Source of the DNA: Planococcus citri
Lineage: Eukaryota; Arthropoda; Insecta; Hemiptera; Pseudococcidae
Direction: 5' to 3'
NCBI RefSeq assembly: GCF_950023065.1
Contig: NC_088677.1
Span: 71,201,469-71,265,468, forward strand
DNA length: 64,000 bases
This document shows, in pieces, positions 12,680-25,296 of the stretch (position 1 is the stretch's first letter; each line of letters begins with the position of its first letter). The notes under the pieces are model-generated. The model was not told the origin of the DNA. It made no database searches and saw nothing but the letters and a program-made list of their open reading frames with translations. The translations under genes and the position numbers were made by a program.

Positions 12680-15600
12680 ACTTTTGTGTTTCAGTTTCTG
12701 TTTTCAGTTTTATTTAGTTTTTGCTTTGCTTTTTAAATGGATTGAATTTGGTATTCAATATCAATACAAAAATCTCATAAAACGCCAAAAAAGGCACAGA
12801 AATAGCTGAAAATTGTAAAATAATTGACGAAATTACAGTTGAGTCGAGCAAAAGTTATCGAATGATACATAGCTCAATAGCTCATGTAAAAATCTAATTT
12901 GAATTTTTTGAACAATGTCCCGGATATTTAATTTTTGAATTTTTCGAGCAAGTTTGTTTTGTTTTTAATTATTTGCATTCATTTTTTCATCAATTAAAAC
13001 ACTGGAAATTCGTTATATGTACATATTAGCAGATTTTTTTTAGATTCTTTAAATTTTCAAAAATTTACCAAAATTTTAAAAATGAACTCGAGTTTTTGAA
13101 AGTTTTGGTAGGTAGGTATAAGGGTTTTCAGGATATGCTCATTGCTCATTCGATCCAAATTAGTTTTGTTGAAGTCACCTTTATATCGCAAGCATTTTTT
13201 CAACGCATTGTAAATCAGATAACAGGTAAAAAATAATCTAAAGCTTGCCCAAGTAAGAAGGTAAACTGGGTTATCATTTTTATATCATGATCAAAAGTAA
13301 AACAAAAAACTCGATCTTCCTCTTAACTACATTGTCTTTTTTCTCAGAATAATCCCGGTGGGTTAATTATAATTGAACATTTCGTCGTACCAATTGTACT
13401 ATAAAATTAGAAGAAAACTTTTCAAAGTATGGATGAAAGGTTCGGTGCGATGGGGGTGAACAAGAGGAGAGCTTAAGGGTACACAAAGTATTTCAAAAGA
13501 AAAATTATTCAGAGCGCCAAAGAATTCAAAGTGAATTTCGACAGCTACTTTTGCACATTCACGAATGAAAATGGACGAAAACGCTTTCACGTTTCGAGAA
13601 TAGAATTAAAAGTTTGAAAATGTTTTCTGTTTTTGCAAACAGTTGAGCTCATATAAAAAGCATCTTCTCAAGCCTCTGTATGCTGATTATACGAGTAATT
13701 TGAAAATCTTTTCTCGTTTGTACAATCAACGAGATATTAGCAGACTCTGTAAGTAATAATGAGAAAAACATCAGTAGTCGATGTAAAGAAAAGACAGGCA
13801 GCTAAACAGACGAGAATGGAGCATGACGTATAATTTTAAACGAATGCTCAAAAAAGGCATTTATTATAGTAAATTCAAGAGAAATGCGGGGGACTCTGGT
13901 GAAACAGGTCTACTCACAATCGTTCACATTGTGAACCAACACATCGTCAATTAAAATTGTGGACATGAGACTCCTCGACCAGCGCGGTTTCGGTTTCCAC
14001 ATAAGTAGATAATTCACCGAAACACCTTCGGTTCTCCTCTCATTCTCAGATACCAACCTACTGCACATTCGATGCTCGATTCGTCGCAATATGCTAATGA
14101 AAGTCAAGCCGCAAAAGAAAATTGAATTGTTTGGCGGATGGTGTGGTATATGGGAAGAGGCTGGTACAAAATACGCAAACGAGCCCGAGCCTGATCGAGC
14201 TTGAAGATACCCCGTTGAGATGTCTCGTCTCTGCAGCCGTTTAGGTAAATGTCATCGTCACCGCGTTTCGTGTGAATGATGTAACAGATTCGTTAATTTT
14301 GACTTCATAACGCGAACCCAGAACCAGCAGCAGCAGAAGATACAGGCAACACGCCTTCGTGTACCTTTTTTCCTCCTTTTTTTGCTTTTGCTGTACCGCT
14401 GCTCTCGCTGTTGTTGTGGCTCATCGCAGGTCAAAGGACGAGTACGCGCGCGGACACCTTTTCACGGCACGTGAATCCTATCAGTCCCGTATTATTAACA
14501 CTCTGGGAAACTTGTATGTAGGTAAGGTAGGCTATATGTAGACACTAGACACGTATACGCCAACGCCAGCCAGCCTTTCAAAGGTATACCATTTATGTAT
14601 AAGATAAATACCCTGTGGTAAGGGTTGCGGTGATTTGTCAGATAGCATAAGAAGGTGGTGATTTGTACGCGCCCAATATGTGCCTGTTCTTGTGTGAAGA
14701 TGAACTGCGGGAAGCGTTGGTATTCTAAATGATATGTAATCGTGCGTCGAGCTCCTTGTGTGTATTTTTAAAGTGTATTTTTTGACAATGGGTCGGGCAC
14801 GAATTGCTTTATTGAAAACAGCAGGCAATTCGGATAAGAAAACAAATAAGCTGGAATATAATTTACCAAGCTGAAACTAGGAGAATAGCTACGGTGTTTC
14901 AATAATTTTCAACAAAATTATGATTTAGTCTAAGCGAATTAGATGATTTCAATCCCCCGCTCGTAAAATTGGCTCGAGGGCTGGGATTGTTGACTTCGTT
15001 GAAAATACTGAAGAAGACCTTAATAAACGCTAAATATTTTCCGGATTTTTCTTTTCAACTTGAAGTAATTTTCGTTCTAGTGGGCCTGGACTGTTGATTA
15101 AAAATTGAAAAAAAAGACACAAATCATGTCGAAATTAACTAGAAGAATTCAAAAACTTTGCATCACTTTTGAAAAAGCGAATAAATTTTGGTTTAAAAAA
15201 AGCTTGAAATTGATATATAGCTACTCATAAATTTGCTAAAATGATGCATTATTTTTTCAAATCATGTGATAATAAAATAGATTTCGGAAATTGACACAAT
15301 TGATAATTTCTGTTTTTTGGTACCTTTCTCCAGAAATTGATTCCCTCAATTTTTTCTACCATGGTATGGCTAAAATTATTAATTTTTTTTTTTGGTACCT
15401 ATTTTGGGAATGGGCACAATGACTTAGAAATCTTCATATGCACTTTCGGACGATATTTGAAGTCGGTGGATTCAAATCATAATTTTTGAAGTACCTGCTG
15501 ACGTTGAGCTGGGGCATAGAGACCTGACTTCTCTAAAATCGCACAATGCAGACAATATTTTCGTAATAATTACAGGTACACGAATCTGTACTTTAGATTT

Positions 15601-17275
15601 ACACTTTTCTTCCTCATACACCCCTTACAACTACTAATCTCATTACCATACTATATTTGTAATTTTGTACGTACCCTATCCACACACAAAGCTCCTTTGA
15701 ACGTAACAATTATGGCATATAAACATTTATACAAGATATAATCACTCGAGTAGGTACGCATACATAAGTCGAGGGGAACCGGAAAGGCGCAACTAAATCC
15801 GCACCTTATTAGCATACGATTAAGACCTAGACCAGTTTGGTGCTACAATTGTTTGAAATTGTGTAAATAGATTTCGAGGATTTATTTATACACCTGATCT
15901 GTCGTATCTAGCAGATAATACTCGCGTACCTCGTCGTATTAGCCGGAACAAGTCACTAGAAAAAAAAACTTATCACCGCGTGCATTGTGCGAATATGCAA
16001 ATACATGACTAAACTTGTTGGTCAAAGATTATGACCCTCGGCCTGTTTGTACAAAGCACGTGCGTGTGGCTATCCTCACGAAACGCCTTTTTTCCTCGTT
16101 CCCCTAAACGAAAGTAATTTGCTGGCGTTAAATACCTTCGTAATGAAAAAATCACAACCGTTTTTATTAAAGAAACAAAATTACCACCATTTGAGTTCAA
16201 CCTGTTACAATAATTATCCCTGGTTGCTAATCGTCTACACAGTTCTGAATAGTACCTACCGAAGACGAGCGATTAATTAAAACCCTAAATACGGCACCTG
16301 TTTCAGCAGTAGGAGCGTTTCGCTGATGAGTTTTGGTTAATTAGAAAAACCCCAGCGTTTTCTACTTCTTCTTCTCTCCATATATCACTCAAAAATCACA
16401 CCATGCCACGATTCCAAGTCTACCGAGATGAAAACCGCGTGAATCCGGAGACGTGTTTGTCAAATAATGGTGAACATATCTTCGATTCTGATTAAATTTT
16501 TAATTTAACTTGACCCGAGTCCGAGCCTGAGCTAAGCTAAATCCTATCCATACAGGTATACTATACTTCCACTGGTTTACGTATAGATGTATATTTTTCC
16601 ACTAATCATATTACCTATAGCTATCTGCCTCATTCGATTACGTCTGTCTCGAGCTGTTAGACGTTATATTTCATTTTTTTAGATACGCTATTTTTTGTGC
16701 TTATAATTTTAATTGTCGTGGGCATTAGCAGCGGAGTTGGTTCGCTACTCGACAAATTCTTCACCTTTTTAGCATCCTTCGGCGAACATCTCATCACCTA
16801 ATATCTCTCACGGAGTCACGGAGCGGTATCAAGTTGAGCGACCAAATGGGCAATAGCCATCGAGTATCTTGCGAGTATAAATGAGCATAATATGGATGGA
16901 GAAATATGAGGAAGAACTAATTTTTTAATTTTTTCACTTTTATGATTTTTCAATTCGTTAACCGGTTCTGAGAATAGGTGAAAAATTGTCGATGAAAGCG
17001 TCATGGTGATCGGTGTGATTATTTTTGTATATTCGACATTCGTGCTTGGTATAGTTGGTGACTAAGGTACCTACTCACCTACTCCTTCCTACCAATAACG
17101 TTTTGAGCAATTTTCCCTGAATTTTGACCAAGTTTGCTGAAATTTTGTTGATTTATTTCGTAATTTTCAACGATTTTAATGCTTCTGAAGTGTTTTATGT
17201 CATTTTTAACGTGTTTTAATTCAACTTCACGCAATTTTTGCTAAATTTTTCTTGTGAACGAATTGATTTCTTTTT
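12680..17275. other. 4.6-kb apparently single-copy non-coding block
   Basis: Unique-looking sequence. 12680-13300 and 14880-15500 are AT-rich, while 13900-14830 is noticeably more GC-rich and includes a short CAG run at about 14323-14336. Frames such as 14532-14828 (minus, 98 codons) and 16009-16280 (both strands) lack splice context and a recognisable family. No gene is called. The more GC-rich 14.1-14.8 kb segment would be the first place to look for an undetected exon or regulatory element. Confidence 0.45.
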
Positions 17276-17279
17276 TAAA

Positions 17280-17678
17280 AGAATCATTCGTTCGTGAGTA
17301 ATTCACCAAAAATGAAACAATTCGTCCGCGAACGAGTCACTTATATGAATCAGTTCGTTCGCGAATGATTCGCCAAAAATGAATCAATTCGTTTGCGAAC
17401 AAGTCACGTATATGAATAAATTCGTTCGCAAACGAGTCACTTATATGAATCCATTCGTTCGCGAATGATTCGCCAAAAATGAATCAATTCATTCGTGAAT
17501 CATTCACCAGAAATGAATCAATTCGTTTGGGAACAAGTCTCTTATATGGATCAATTCGTTCGTGAATGATTCGCCAAAAATGAATAAATTCGTTCGCTAA
17601 TGACTGGCCAAAAATGAATCAATTCATTCGCGAACGAGTCATTTATATGAATCAATTCGTTCGCGAACAAGTCACTTA
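17280..17678 (+). repeat. 33/34-bp TTCGTTCGCGAA tandem array, left part (array C)
   Basis: Alternating units of 33-34 bases built from ATGAATCAATTCGTTCGCGA followed by either ATGATTCGCCAAAA or ACAAGTCACTTAT. The core TTCGTTCGCGAA is nearly palindromic. The array is interrupted by a 1.35-kb inverted-repeat element and resumes in register at 19030. Confidence 0.92.
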
Positions 17679-19029
17679 TGGGTCATTCCACGTCAATTGG
17701 ACCAAGAAGCGGTAGGTGGGTTCGGCGATTTTTTTGAAATTTTTCCTGTGGAAAGACCTTCCTAAGGGATGACCAATGGCGCAAATCGCAGCCCTCTAGC
17801 TCATTTTTAACGGCAGCCAGGGGGTGTCAAAGTTTTCAGTGAACCTAAAATATCATCCATTTCAGCAGTGGATTGCTCGATAACCGCGATATCTACAAAA
17901 ATGGAACTTTTTCCCATAGTTAGAGGTTTTGAAAGGCTTTTTGGTGATATCATAAAAATCAGTGTTGCCACTTTTTTTCGTACAAAAAATTAGCTCAAAA
18001 AGTTTCAAAACGTAATTTTCATATCGTTCCGACTCTCAAAAATTCTGAAAAAAATATATTATGGACAACTGTTCATGCTGAACAACATATTAAAAAATTA
18101 GGATGGTAACTTGTAACAAAGTCGATTTAAAAAAATTTTAACTTTGCGAAAAAATGCGATTTTTTGATTTAAAACATGAAAAAAAGTTTTGATTGGTAAA
18201 GTTGACCCATTTGACCCCTATTTTTACGTATCTACTGAAAAAGTTGAAAAAACCCCTTCAATCGGTGAAATTAACTCATCACAAAAAAATCAAAATTAAA
18301 AAAAAAAGCAAATTTCATTTTTTTTGCTGTGAGTGAGATTTTTATCAACTTTTTCATGGAATACGTCAGAAAGTGGTCAAAATAAGACAACTGAATAAAT
18401 TTAAACTTTTTTTGATGTTTGAAATTGAAAATTGAATTTTTTCAAATTTTGATTTTTTTGTGATGAGTTTATTTTATTGAGTGAAAGGGGGTTTTTCAAC
18501 TTTTTCAACAGATGCGTAAGAATAGGGGTCAAATGGGTCAACTTCACCTATCAAAACTTTTTTTCATGTTTTAATTTTTAAATCGACTTTGTTACAAGTT
18601 ACCATCCTAATTTTTTAATATGTTGTTCAGCATGAACAGTTGTCCATAATATATTTTTTTCAGAATTTTTGAGAGTCGGAACGATATGAAAATTACGTTT
18701 TGAAACTTTTTAAGCTAATTTTTTGTACGAAAAAAAGTGGCAACACTGATTTTTATGATATCACCAAAAAGCCTTTCAAAACCTCTAACTATGGGAAAAA
18801 GTTCCATTTTTGTAGGTATCGCGGTTATCGAGCAATCCACTGCTGAAATGGATGATATTTTAGGTTCACTGAAAACTTTGACACCCCCTGGCTGCCTTCA
18901 AAAATGGGCTAGAGGGCTGCGATTTGCGCCATTGGTCATCCCTTAGGAAGGTCTTTCCACAGGAAAAATTTCAAAAAAATCGCCGAACCCACCTACCACT
19001 TCTTGGTCCAATTGACGTGGAATGACCCA
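17679..19029. mobile_element. 1.35-kb foldback DNA element inserted in array C
   Basis: The ends are perfect inverses beginning TGGGTCATTCCACGTCAATT. Arms of about 600 bases (17679-18298 and 18438-19029) match at roughly 98% in the outer 230 bases and diverge somewhat nearer the ~140-base centre, which itself holds a partial extra copy of arm sequence. Joining the flanks restores a normal array unit (CACTTA then TATGAATC) if a 2-base TA target duplication is assumed, with the right copy mutated to CA. No transposase is encoded; the 69-codon frame at 18737-18946 is arm sequence. It is non-autonomous and its superfamily is not assigned. The insertion postdates the array. Confidence 0.9.
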
Positions 19030-20095
19030 CATATGAATCAATTCGTTAGCAAATGATTCGCCAAAAATGATTCAATTCGTTCGCGAACAAGTCACTTATA
19101 TGAATCAATTCGTTCGCGAATGATTCGCCAAAAATGAATCAATTCATTCGCGAATGATTCGCCAAAAATGAATCAATTCGTTCACAAACAAGTCACTTAT
19201 ATGAATCAATTCGTTCGCGAATGATTCGCCAAAAATGAATCAATTCGTTAGCGAATGATTCACCAAAAATGATTCAATTCGTTCGCGAACGAGTCACTTA
19301 TATGAATCAATTCGTTAGCGAATGATTCACCAAAAATGAATCAATTCGTTCGTGAATCATTCACCAGAAATGAATCAATTCGTTCGCGAACAAGTCACTT
19401 ATATGAATCAATTCGTTCGGGAATGATTCGCCAAAAATGAATCAATTCGTTCGTGAATCATTCACTAGAAATGAATCAATTCGTTTGGGAACAAGTCACT
19501 TATATCAGTTATATGAATCAATTCGTTCGGCGAACGAGTCACTTATATGAATCCAATCGTTCGCGAATGATTCGCCAAAAATGAATGATTCGCCAAAAAT
19601 GAATAAATTCGTTCGCTAATGACTAGCCAAAAATGAATCAATTTGTTCGTGAATGATTCACCAAAAATGAATCAATTCATTCGCGAATGATTCGCCATAA
19701 ATGAATCAATTTGTCCGCGAACGAGTCACTTATATGAATCAATTCGTTCGCGAATGATTGACCAAAAATGAATTAATTCGTTTGTGAATCATTCACCAGA
19801 AATGAATCAATTCATTCGCGAACGAGTCACTGTATAAATCAATGCATTCGCGAATGAATCACTAAAAATTAATTGATCCGTTCGTGAATGATTCACCAAT
19901 AAATCAATTAATTTGTTCAATCATCAATCATTCGTGAATGATTTGATTCGCTCGGCTTGAAAACAGATCAATTCCAACAAAAGTTTCACAAAAAGTTTAT
20001 CAATTCGTTCGTAAAAGATTTGCCAAAACCGAATCAATTCGTTCACGACTGATTCACTTGGAAATTGCATCAATTTGTCGTCAATAAAAATCACG
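19030..20095 (+). repeat. 33/34-bp TTCGTTCGCGAA tandem array, right part (array C)
   Basis: Continuation of the array left of the foldback element, with the same two alternating unit types (GATTCGCCAAAAATG and AAGTCACTTATATG halves). Units become degenerate after about 19840 and fade out by 20095. Local irregularities (for example the CTTATATCAGTTATATG stutter at about 19499-19515) indicate slippage. Confidence 0.92.
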
Positions 20096-23000
20096 TGGCA
20101 TGTTAATACATATCTCGGATCTACTCGGTATGTATTTAACTATATAGATGTCCATCTTTTAGAAGAGCTGCATGAGATTTTATTCTCTCAACAGAAATTT
20201 CCAGTTTACCTTGAATGGAAATTTTTTGGATTCAAAAGCATTATTAAAACTTTGAAAATTGTTAAAAGTTTTCAAAAATTTCAATTTTTTCCACTGCTGT
20301 TTTTCTGAATTTTAAAACTCCAAAATGAAATTTATTATTGTTTCAAAAAAGTTGAGGGAATCCTTCATTTCCAAAGTGAGCGCGGCGATGATTTGAATTA
20401 CATTATTTTTTCAAATATCACAATCTAATTTTCATTTCAACTTCTCGCATGAAAACTTTCAAAACCAATCCACTGAATTACCTACTCTGGGAAATTGAAG
20501 GATTGAAATTTGAGATTTTTTCAATTTGTGAAAATATGCTTTTTTCAACGTATCAATTCACAGTTTTCGGTTCAATTTTTCTTAATTTACATAAATTTGA
20601 ATTGCGAAATTACATTTTTGAGCTGCCGAGGTCGATAACAAACTTGACCTTCTGGAGAAATTTGAAATTGCTGAAGAAAGGTCAGCTCATTCGCAAAAGG
20701 CTCCAAATTATCTCGAAAATGGCCAATCTAATTGGAGGGGGAGGTACGGTGGACTTGATAGTATAACCGGGTTTTATATTTGTATCTCGATATTTACTTT
20801 TTTAGCAGAAAATTAACATAAGGATATGGTGCGAGAATTTCGACCATTTTCAAAAAATCGCTAAAAATTGAAAATTCAGCAGCCAGATTTCGCCAACTTG
20901 AGTTGATGGGTAGTGAAGATCCTCTGAATCTTCTCTTATTACTCCTATCTCTCGCTCAGATCAATTCATTCCCAGCTCACAACAATTCCCTCCCTTCATC
21001 CCAGATACCACTATCCCTCTTCTATTTTCCACCCCTGCCGGCACTGTCCTGGCCACTTCACAAATCTCCATCACCTCACGATTTCCGAATCCACTATCAG
21101 AGAATCCAGAAAGAAAAAATACAAGTATTCTAATTCAAAGTACTCGAAGCTACTAATCGACTACTTGTTTTTCTGGTATCAAGATGTACTTACAATATAC
21201 AGCCTCGCGCTGTCGTTATTTTTTATTGGACAGTATTTTTGCACAGATGAAGACATAACACGTCGAAATATACACTGGTAAAATAATATTAAACGTCCAC
21301 AATATTGAAATTAATAAATACGAGAGCGCAATGTAATCATTTAAACGAACCCAGTGATTTTTTTCAATCGATTTTTTTTTTACCTACCTACTTAATCTGT
21401 ATAGTCGTTGAAATAGGTAATAAGGTACAGGTACATTTACAAACCTACATCCATTTATATAATTATTTACGCTGTCGAATGACGCGCGGTCTTTTAGGAA
21501 CGTGTCGTGTCGTCCGGCCGCGCGATCGATTTAATTAGACGATCAACTAACTTTAAAATTCCACATTTCGGCAATTCGAATGTTCAAGTTTAAGGTACAT
21601 ACCTACTGGTAGTACATTATGTATGGTTATACTCGTATGTATATTGATAATAATATATTCGGCAAAAGAGGAAAAGAGGGAAGGAAAATACGAGCTGAGC
21701 GAGTATACGAGTGTATAGATGTACGAATCTGTGAATCAAATTGCTTGTCGAATGAATTCAATTTCGCTCTTCGCAGAGTGCACAACTGGAATGTCTTTAT
21801 TAGGCTAGTTTTCAGCTTGTTTTTCTGTGTGCGGTGGCAATTTGTTAAATGGTGTATGTAACGAGGTTGGTAGCTAGGTGTACTTGTACTTACACTTGTT
21901 TACATTACAATCGGCTACAAATAAAGTCTCGTTAAAACTACATATCTACTTCACTAGATCACCGGTTACCTTTGCTTAAAAATTGCTGCTCGATGGCGCA
22001 GCCAAGTCCAGAGAACAACTCGATAAATTATTAATAACGGAATAATTAACGCTCACGTATGTACATAAAGGTATCAACCGAAGCAATACGGATTATATAT
22101 GAAGGCGCATACAAATAGGTATATATACGATGTGGTCTCAGCAGTCTCTAATTAAAGACTGAACTCTGACCAAGAGGTACATACGTAGAGAGTATATAGA
22201 CTTCAACTTCACCTAGATATATTTGTATCAATTCGATTCCCAACTCTTCGACTCCCTGGACTGATAAGGTAGCCGCGAGCTGCGGTGGTCAAGCTACATG
22301 TACGTAGACTTCTCTGTCTTTACTTCATGTACGAATAGTGATTCCGTAAATCAAAACTACACCGGGAATTTACCACCCACTGAGAATAGTTTGTCCGATA
22401 CGCTGCAGGATACGGATTTCTCTATATCGGTTTCATCGCCTGTATTGATTAAATTAGCCAGTACAACTACTGCTACATCAACGACAAAAAAAAACGATCG
22501 AGTTTTCCGGGGTGGCCTTACCGATTGAGAAACAAAACGAAGATGAAAAAAAAAATCACCCCGCTAGATACTCGGACGATTAATTAGAACGTTTCTTCAG
22601 CTCATAACTACCGATTAAACGCTTGTCTCTGTTCGACCAACGAATTTACCACGCGATGATGGTAGCAACGGTGGTGGTGCTGCTGCTGTAATGAATTTAC
22701 AATATTCATGAAGCGATTTCATATAGGTATATTGGTAAATTAATGTGTCATAGGTGTTCTTTATTTGTGTGGTTTGAATACTTAATGCACAGGTAAAGGT
22801 CTATAGCTTGGTAGTTTGTGTACAGGTAGCCAGGTAGAGGTACCCAAAATCATGGCTTAAATGCGTTTCTGTTTCATTTGTGTGTATGTGTGAAGTGCTA
22901 CCGAACCAGATCTAGTATATTTATATTTCACATCAGCCAGGTAAAAATAGGTTCATTGATCTGTTCGAATCAAAGGCTTTCAAGAGGGTGTGAGATTGAC

Positions 23001-23655
23001 TTATAGGATGCGGGATGCGGTAGTTGGATGAAGGTAAATTAAATTAAGTGAGTTTAGAATACGTACTTGATGGAGATTCTTATAATTAGGTACTTTGAAG
23101 TTGAAAATTAAAAAAAAAAACAACTTTGTTTTAAAGAAAATGAATTGAATAAGATGAGAAATTAGGTACATATATCTTCAACTCAAAAAATATGTGACTT
23201 TACCAAGACAAGAACGAATGAAAACAGGAAAAATTTCAAACAACAAATATTCTGTCAATCTCATTCAAATTAATCAAATTGATTCAGATTGTTTGAAAAG
23301 AAAATCAAAATGACACTGCAATCATGTACCTAAGTTCATTCATCCCAAGCCCAAAGCGACAGAGAATCTACAAAAAGCTCTCGAGATGTTTTCTCAAAAC
23401 GGGCAAATGAATGCAGTCGATGATGAGTCAAAAACCGTACAAAAATTAAAACTTTCAACTTTGACAATTTTAGACAAGAGCAGGATTTTTTGGCAAATAA
23501 GTATGTAGACTGGGAAGAATTGTTCAAAAAAAGGTGGCGGATTTTGAATAAATTTAGCAGGTACGAGTACTTTCATTTTGAGTTGAAAGTTAGTCAGAAA
23601 AACAGGGCACGTATCTAATGGAATTTTTCAAGCGAAATTCACTACATAATATAAT
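20096..23655. other. 3.5-kb apparently single-copy non-coding block
   Basis: 20.1-20.9 kb is AT-rich. 21.1-22.9 kb has the TACGAG/CTCGTA-rich, less AT-biased character of the unique blocks. A weak coding candidate at 22298-22528 is listed separately. Otherwise nothing beyond short antisense-overlapping frames is seen. Confidence 0.45.
22298..22528 (+). CDS. Weak coding candidate, Ser/Thr-rich
   Basis: A 76-codon frame whose middle part is Ser/Thr/Asn-rich (residues about 10-60, including a TTTATSTTKK stretch), a composition less like random AT-rich translation than its neighbours. There is no recognised domain, no convincing upstream acceptor or downstream donor, and no antisense competitor of similar length. 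It could be part of an exon or UTR, or chance. The frame ends at a TGA at 22526-22528. Confidence 0.15.
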   Translation: MYVDFSVFTSCTNSDSVNQNYTGNLPPTENSLSDTLQDTDFSISVSSPVLIKLASTTTATSTTKKNDRVFRGGLTD

Positions 23656-23712
23656 ATCTTTAACTCTTAAAGGCCCAAGCAAATCCTGAGATAGTTTTAC
23701 ATCATGAATCCT

Positions 23713-23882
23713 TGAACAATACCTATGAAATGCCAGAGAGTGCTGCAATTTGACTATGTAAAGCTTTTCACAGCAGTAGATAAACCTATTTAGATATTTC
23801 TGCAGAAAAAGAAGCCTACTGCTAACCTTTGCGGGATGTAACTATTTGTTGACGAATATTGAGAAAGAATATCAACTTCTGC
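23713..23882 (+). repeat. Internal direct repeat, copy 1
   Basis: About 170 bases repeated 355 bases downstream at 24068-24238. Shared landmarks are TGTAAAGCTTTTCA, GTAGATAAACCTATTT, GATATTTCTGCAGAAAAA and CTGCTAACCTTTGCGGGATG. By eye the copies agree at roughly 85%, so the duplication within the TTAA element is not recent. Confidence 0.88.
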
Positions 23883-24067
23883 AGAAATTTCTCAAAACTG
23901 TCATAAGCAGAGTTGTGGTAGCTTTTTACTGAAACTCAAATCCCCTGAATCCAGTAGTCATAAGCTAGACACAATCTCATGATTGTAAACGACGACTTCT
24001 GCTCATGCAATTTTTATGATGTAGAACTACATTATCTATGATCGAGGAGGGATAGTGATCTCTTCGT

Positions 24068-24238
24068 GAATGCTTGAACATTATAAAATGCCAGCGAGGG
24101 CTACAATTTGACTGTGTAAAGCTTTTCAAAGTTGTAGATAAACCTATTTCGATATTTCTGCAGAAAAACAATCCTACTGCTAACCTTTGCGGGATGTAAC
24201 TATTTGGTGACAAATATTGAGAAAGAATATCCACGTTA
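24068..24238 (+). repeat. Internal direct repeat, copy 2
   Basis: Second copy of the repeat at 23713-23882, inside the same TTAA-flanked element. Differences are scattered substitutions plus small changes around GCAGTAGA/GTTGTAGA. Confidence 0.88.
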
Positions 24239-24870
24239 TGATAAACAGATTTGATGGATGGATTGTAGATTTTCTGAACTTATGTACCGTTAAGTGCATT
24301 TGTGTTCCTTTCAATTTTTATTTCTGTCATTTCAAGCCTATTACTTGAGAATATTTCCATATTATGTACTCTGCGTATGCATGCTCTGTTTTTTCAGTTT
24401 TTCCCGAAACAAGTTTATCAAATTTGTAAAAAAAAAACGCTCTGGTCCACCCTGCACACAGCTTTCTTGATTTCATTTTGTGAAAGCTCAACAATCAATA
24501 TGTTCATCCAAAAATGGAGCATGGGTCTTTGTATTTTATCCCAACTTTTATCAATGTTTGCCCCCCCCCAAAAGGGGTGGGGTATTCTTTGGAATTATGC
24601 TTTTACTTATTCATTACATCTAATGAAACTATATCATTCAGTTCCAAGATTGACCCAATTGGGGTTTTTGCTTCTGCGATTTTAGAGGATAATCAAATAA
24701 ATACGATAAGTCTATCATTTCCGAGGTGGCTTCAAGGGGATGGGGGTGAACTGTGAGTAAAAGTGATACTTGTGATGATCTTATTTCAGGAAATTGAAAG
24801 CATTTTTTCATAACATCTCAGGATTTGCTTAGGCCTTTAAGGGTTAAAATAACATTTCTCTACAATTTTA

Positions 24871-24884
24871 CCCCCCCCCCCCCC
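24871..24884. repeat. Poly-C tract
   Basis: Fourteen consecutive C bases, 24 bases beyond the right TTAA of the piggyBac-like element. No role is apparent. Confidence 0.85.
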
Positions 24885-25296
24885 TTCCATATCATATTTT
24901 TTTCAACTTTTTTGTGTTATTCAGAGAACATTGCCTTTGAACACGAGTGTGATATTTTTCAATTTCTAAGCAATCACAAACACTAAACGAAGCGAGGGCA
25001 AAAAATCTTCGAAATTTATACACTGAAAGAAATGATTTTCAAAACGCTTTATTCAGTCCCGAAATTGATGCAATGGTTACTGCACAGTACAGTAATTTTC
25101 AAATTACATCATTTTGATGTAATGATTACATAGGTTAAATCAGAGAATGCATCAAGTGATGGATTGAGTACCCGTACATCGCCAGGATGGATTTATTGCA
25201 TCACTTTTCAAAATTCATTTCAATGTTCTCATTACATTTCTTTGGGGACTCAGTCCTGCAGACATGGTATTCAAAACATCATTTGGTGGGTAATAA

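Larger units (their letters stand above)
23664..24843. mobile_element. 1.18-kb TTAA-flanked, piggyBac-like non-autonomous element
   Basis: The left end (23664 onward, CTCTTAAAGGCCCAAGCAAA) and the reverse complement of the right end (from 24843, CCCTTAAAGGCCTAAGCAAA) match over about 28 bases with two mismatches. The tetranucleotide TTAA flanks both ends exactly (23660-23663 and 24844-24847). TTAA target duplications with C-rich termini are characteristic of the piggyBac superfamily; Kolobok also uses TTAA. No transposase is present: the longest internal frame (24302-24685, 127 codons) has no DDE-type motif that I can see. The interior holds a direct duplication (23713-23882 and 24068-24238). 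Confidence 0.85.

Noticed and set aside
14532..14828. 98-codon minus-strand frame in a GC-richer block
   Set aside because: No recognised motif, no clear acceptor or donor; not distinguishable from chance.
17290..20090. CRISPR-like alternation of two unit halves in array C
   Set aside because: The alternating segments are themselves repeated variants, not unique spacers.
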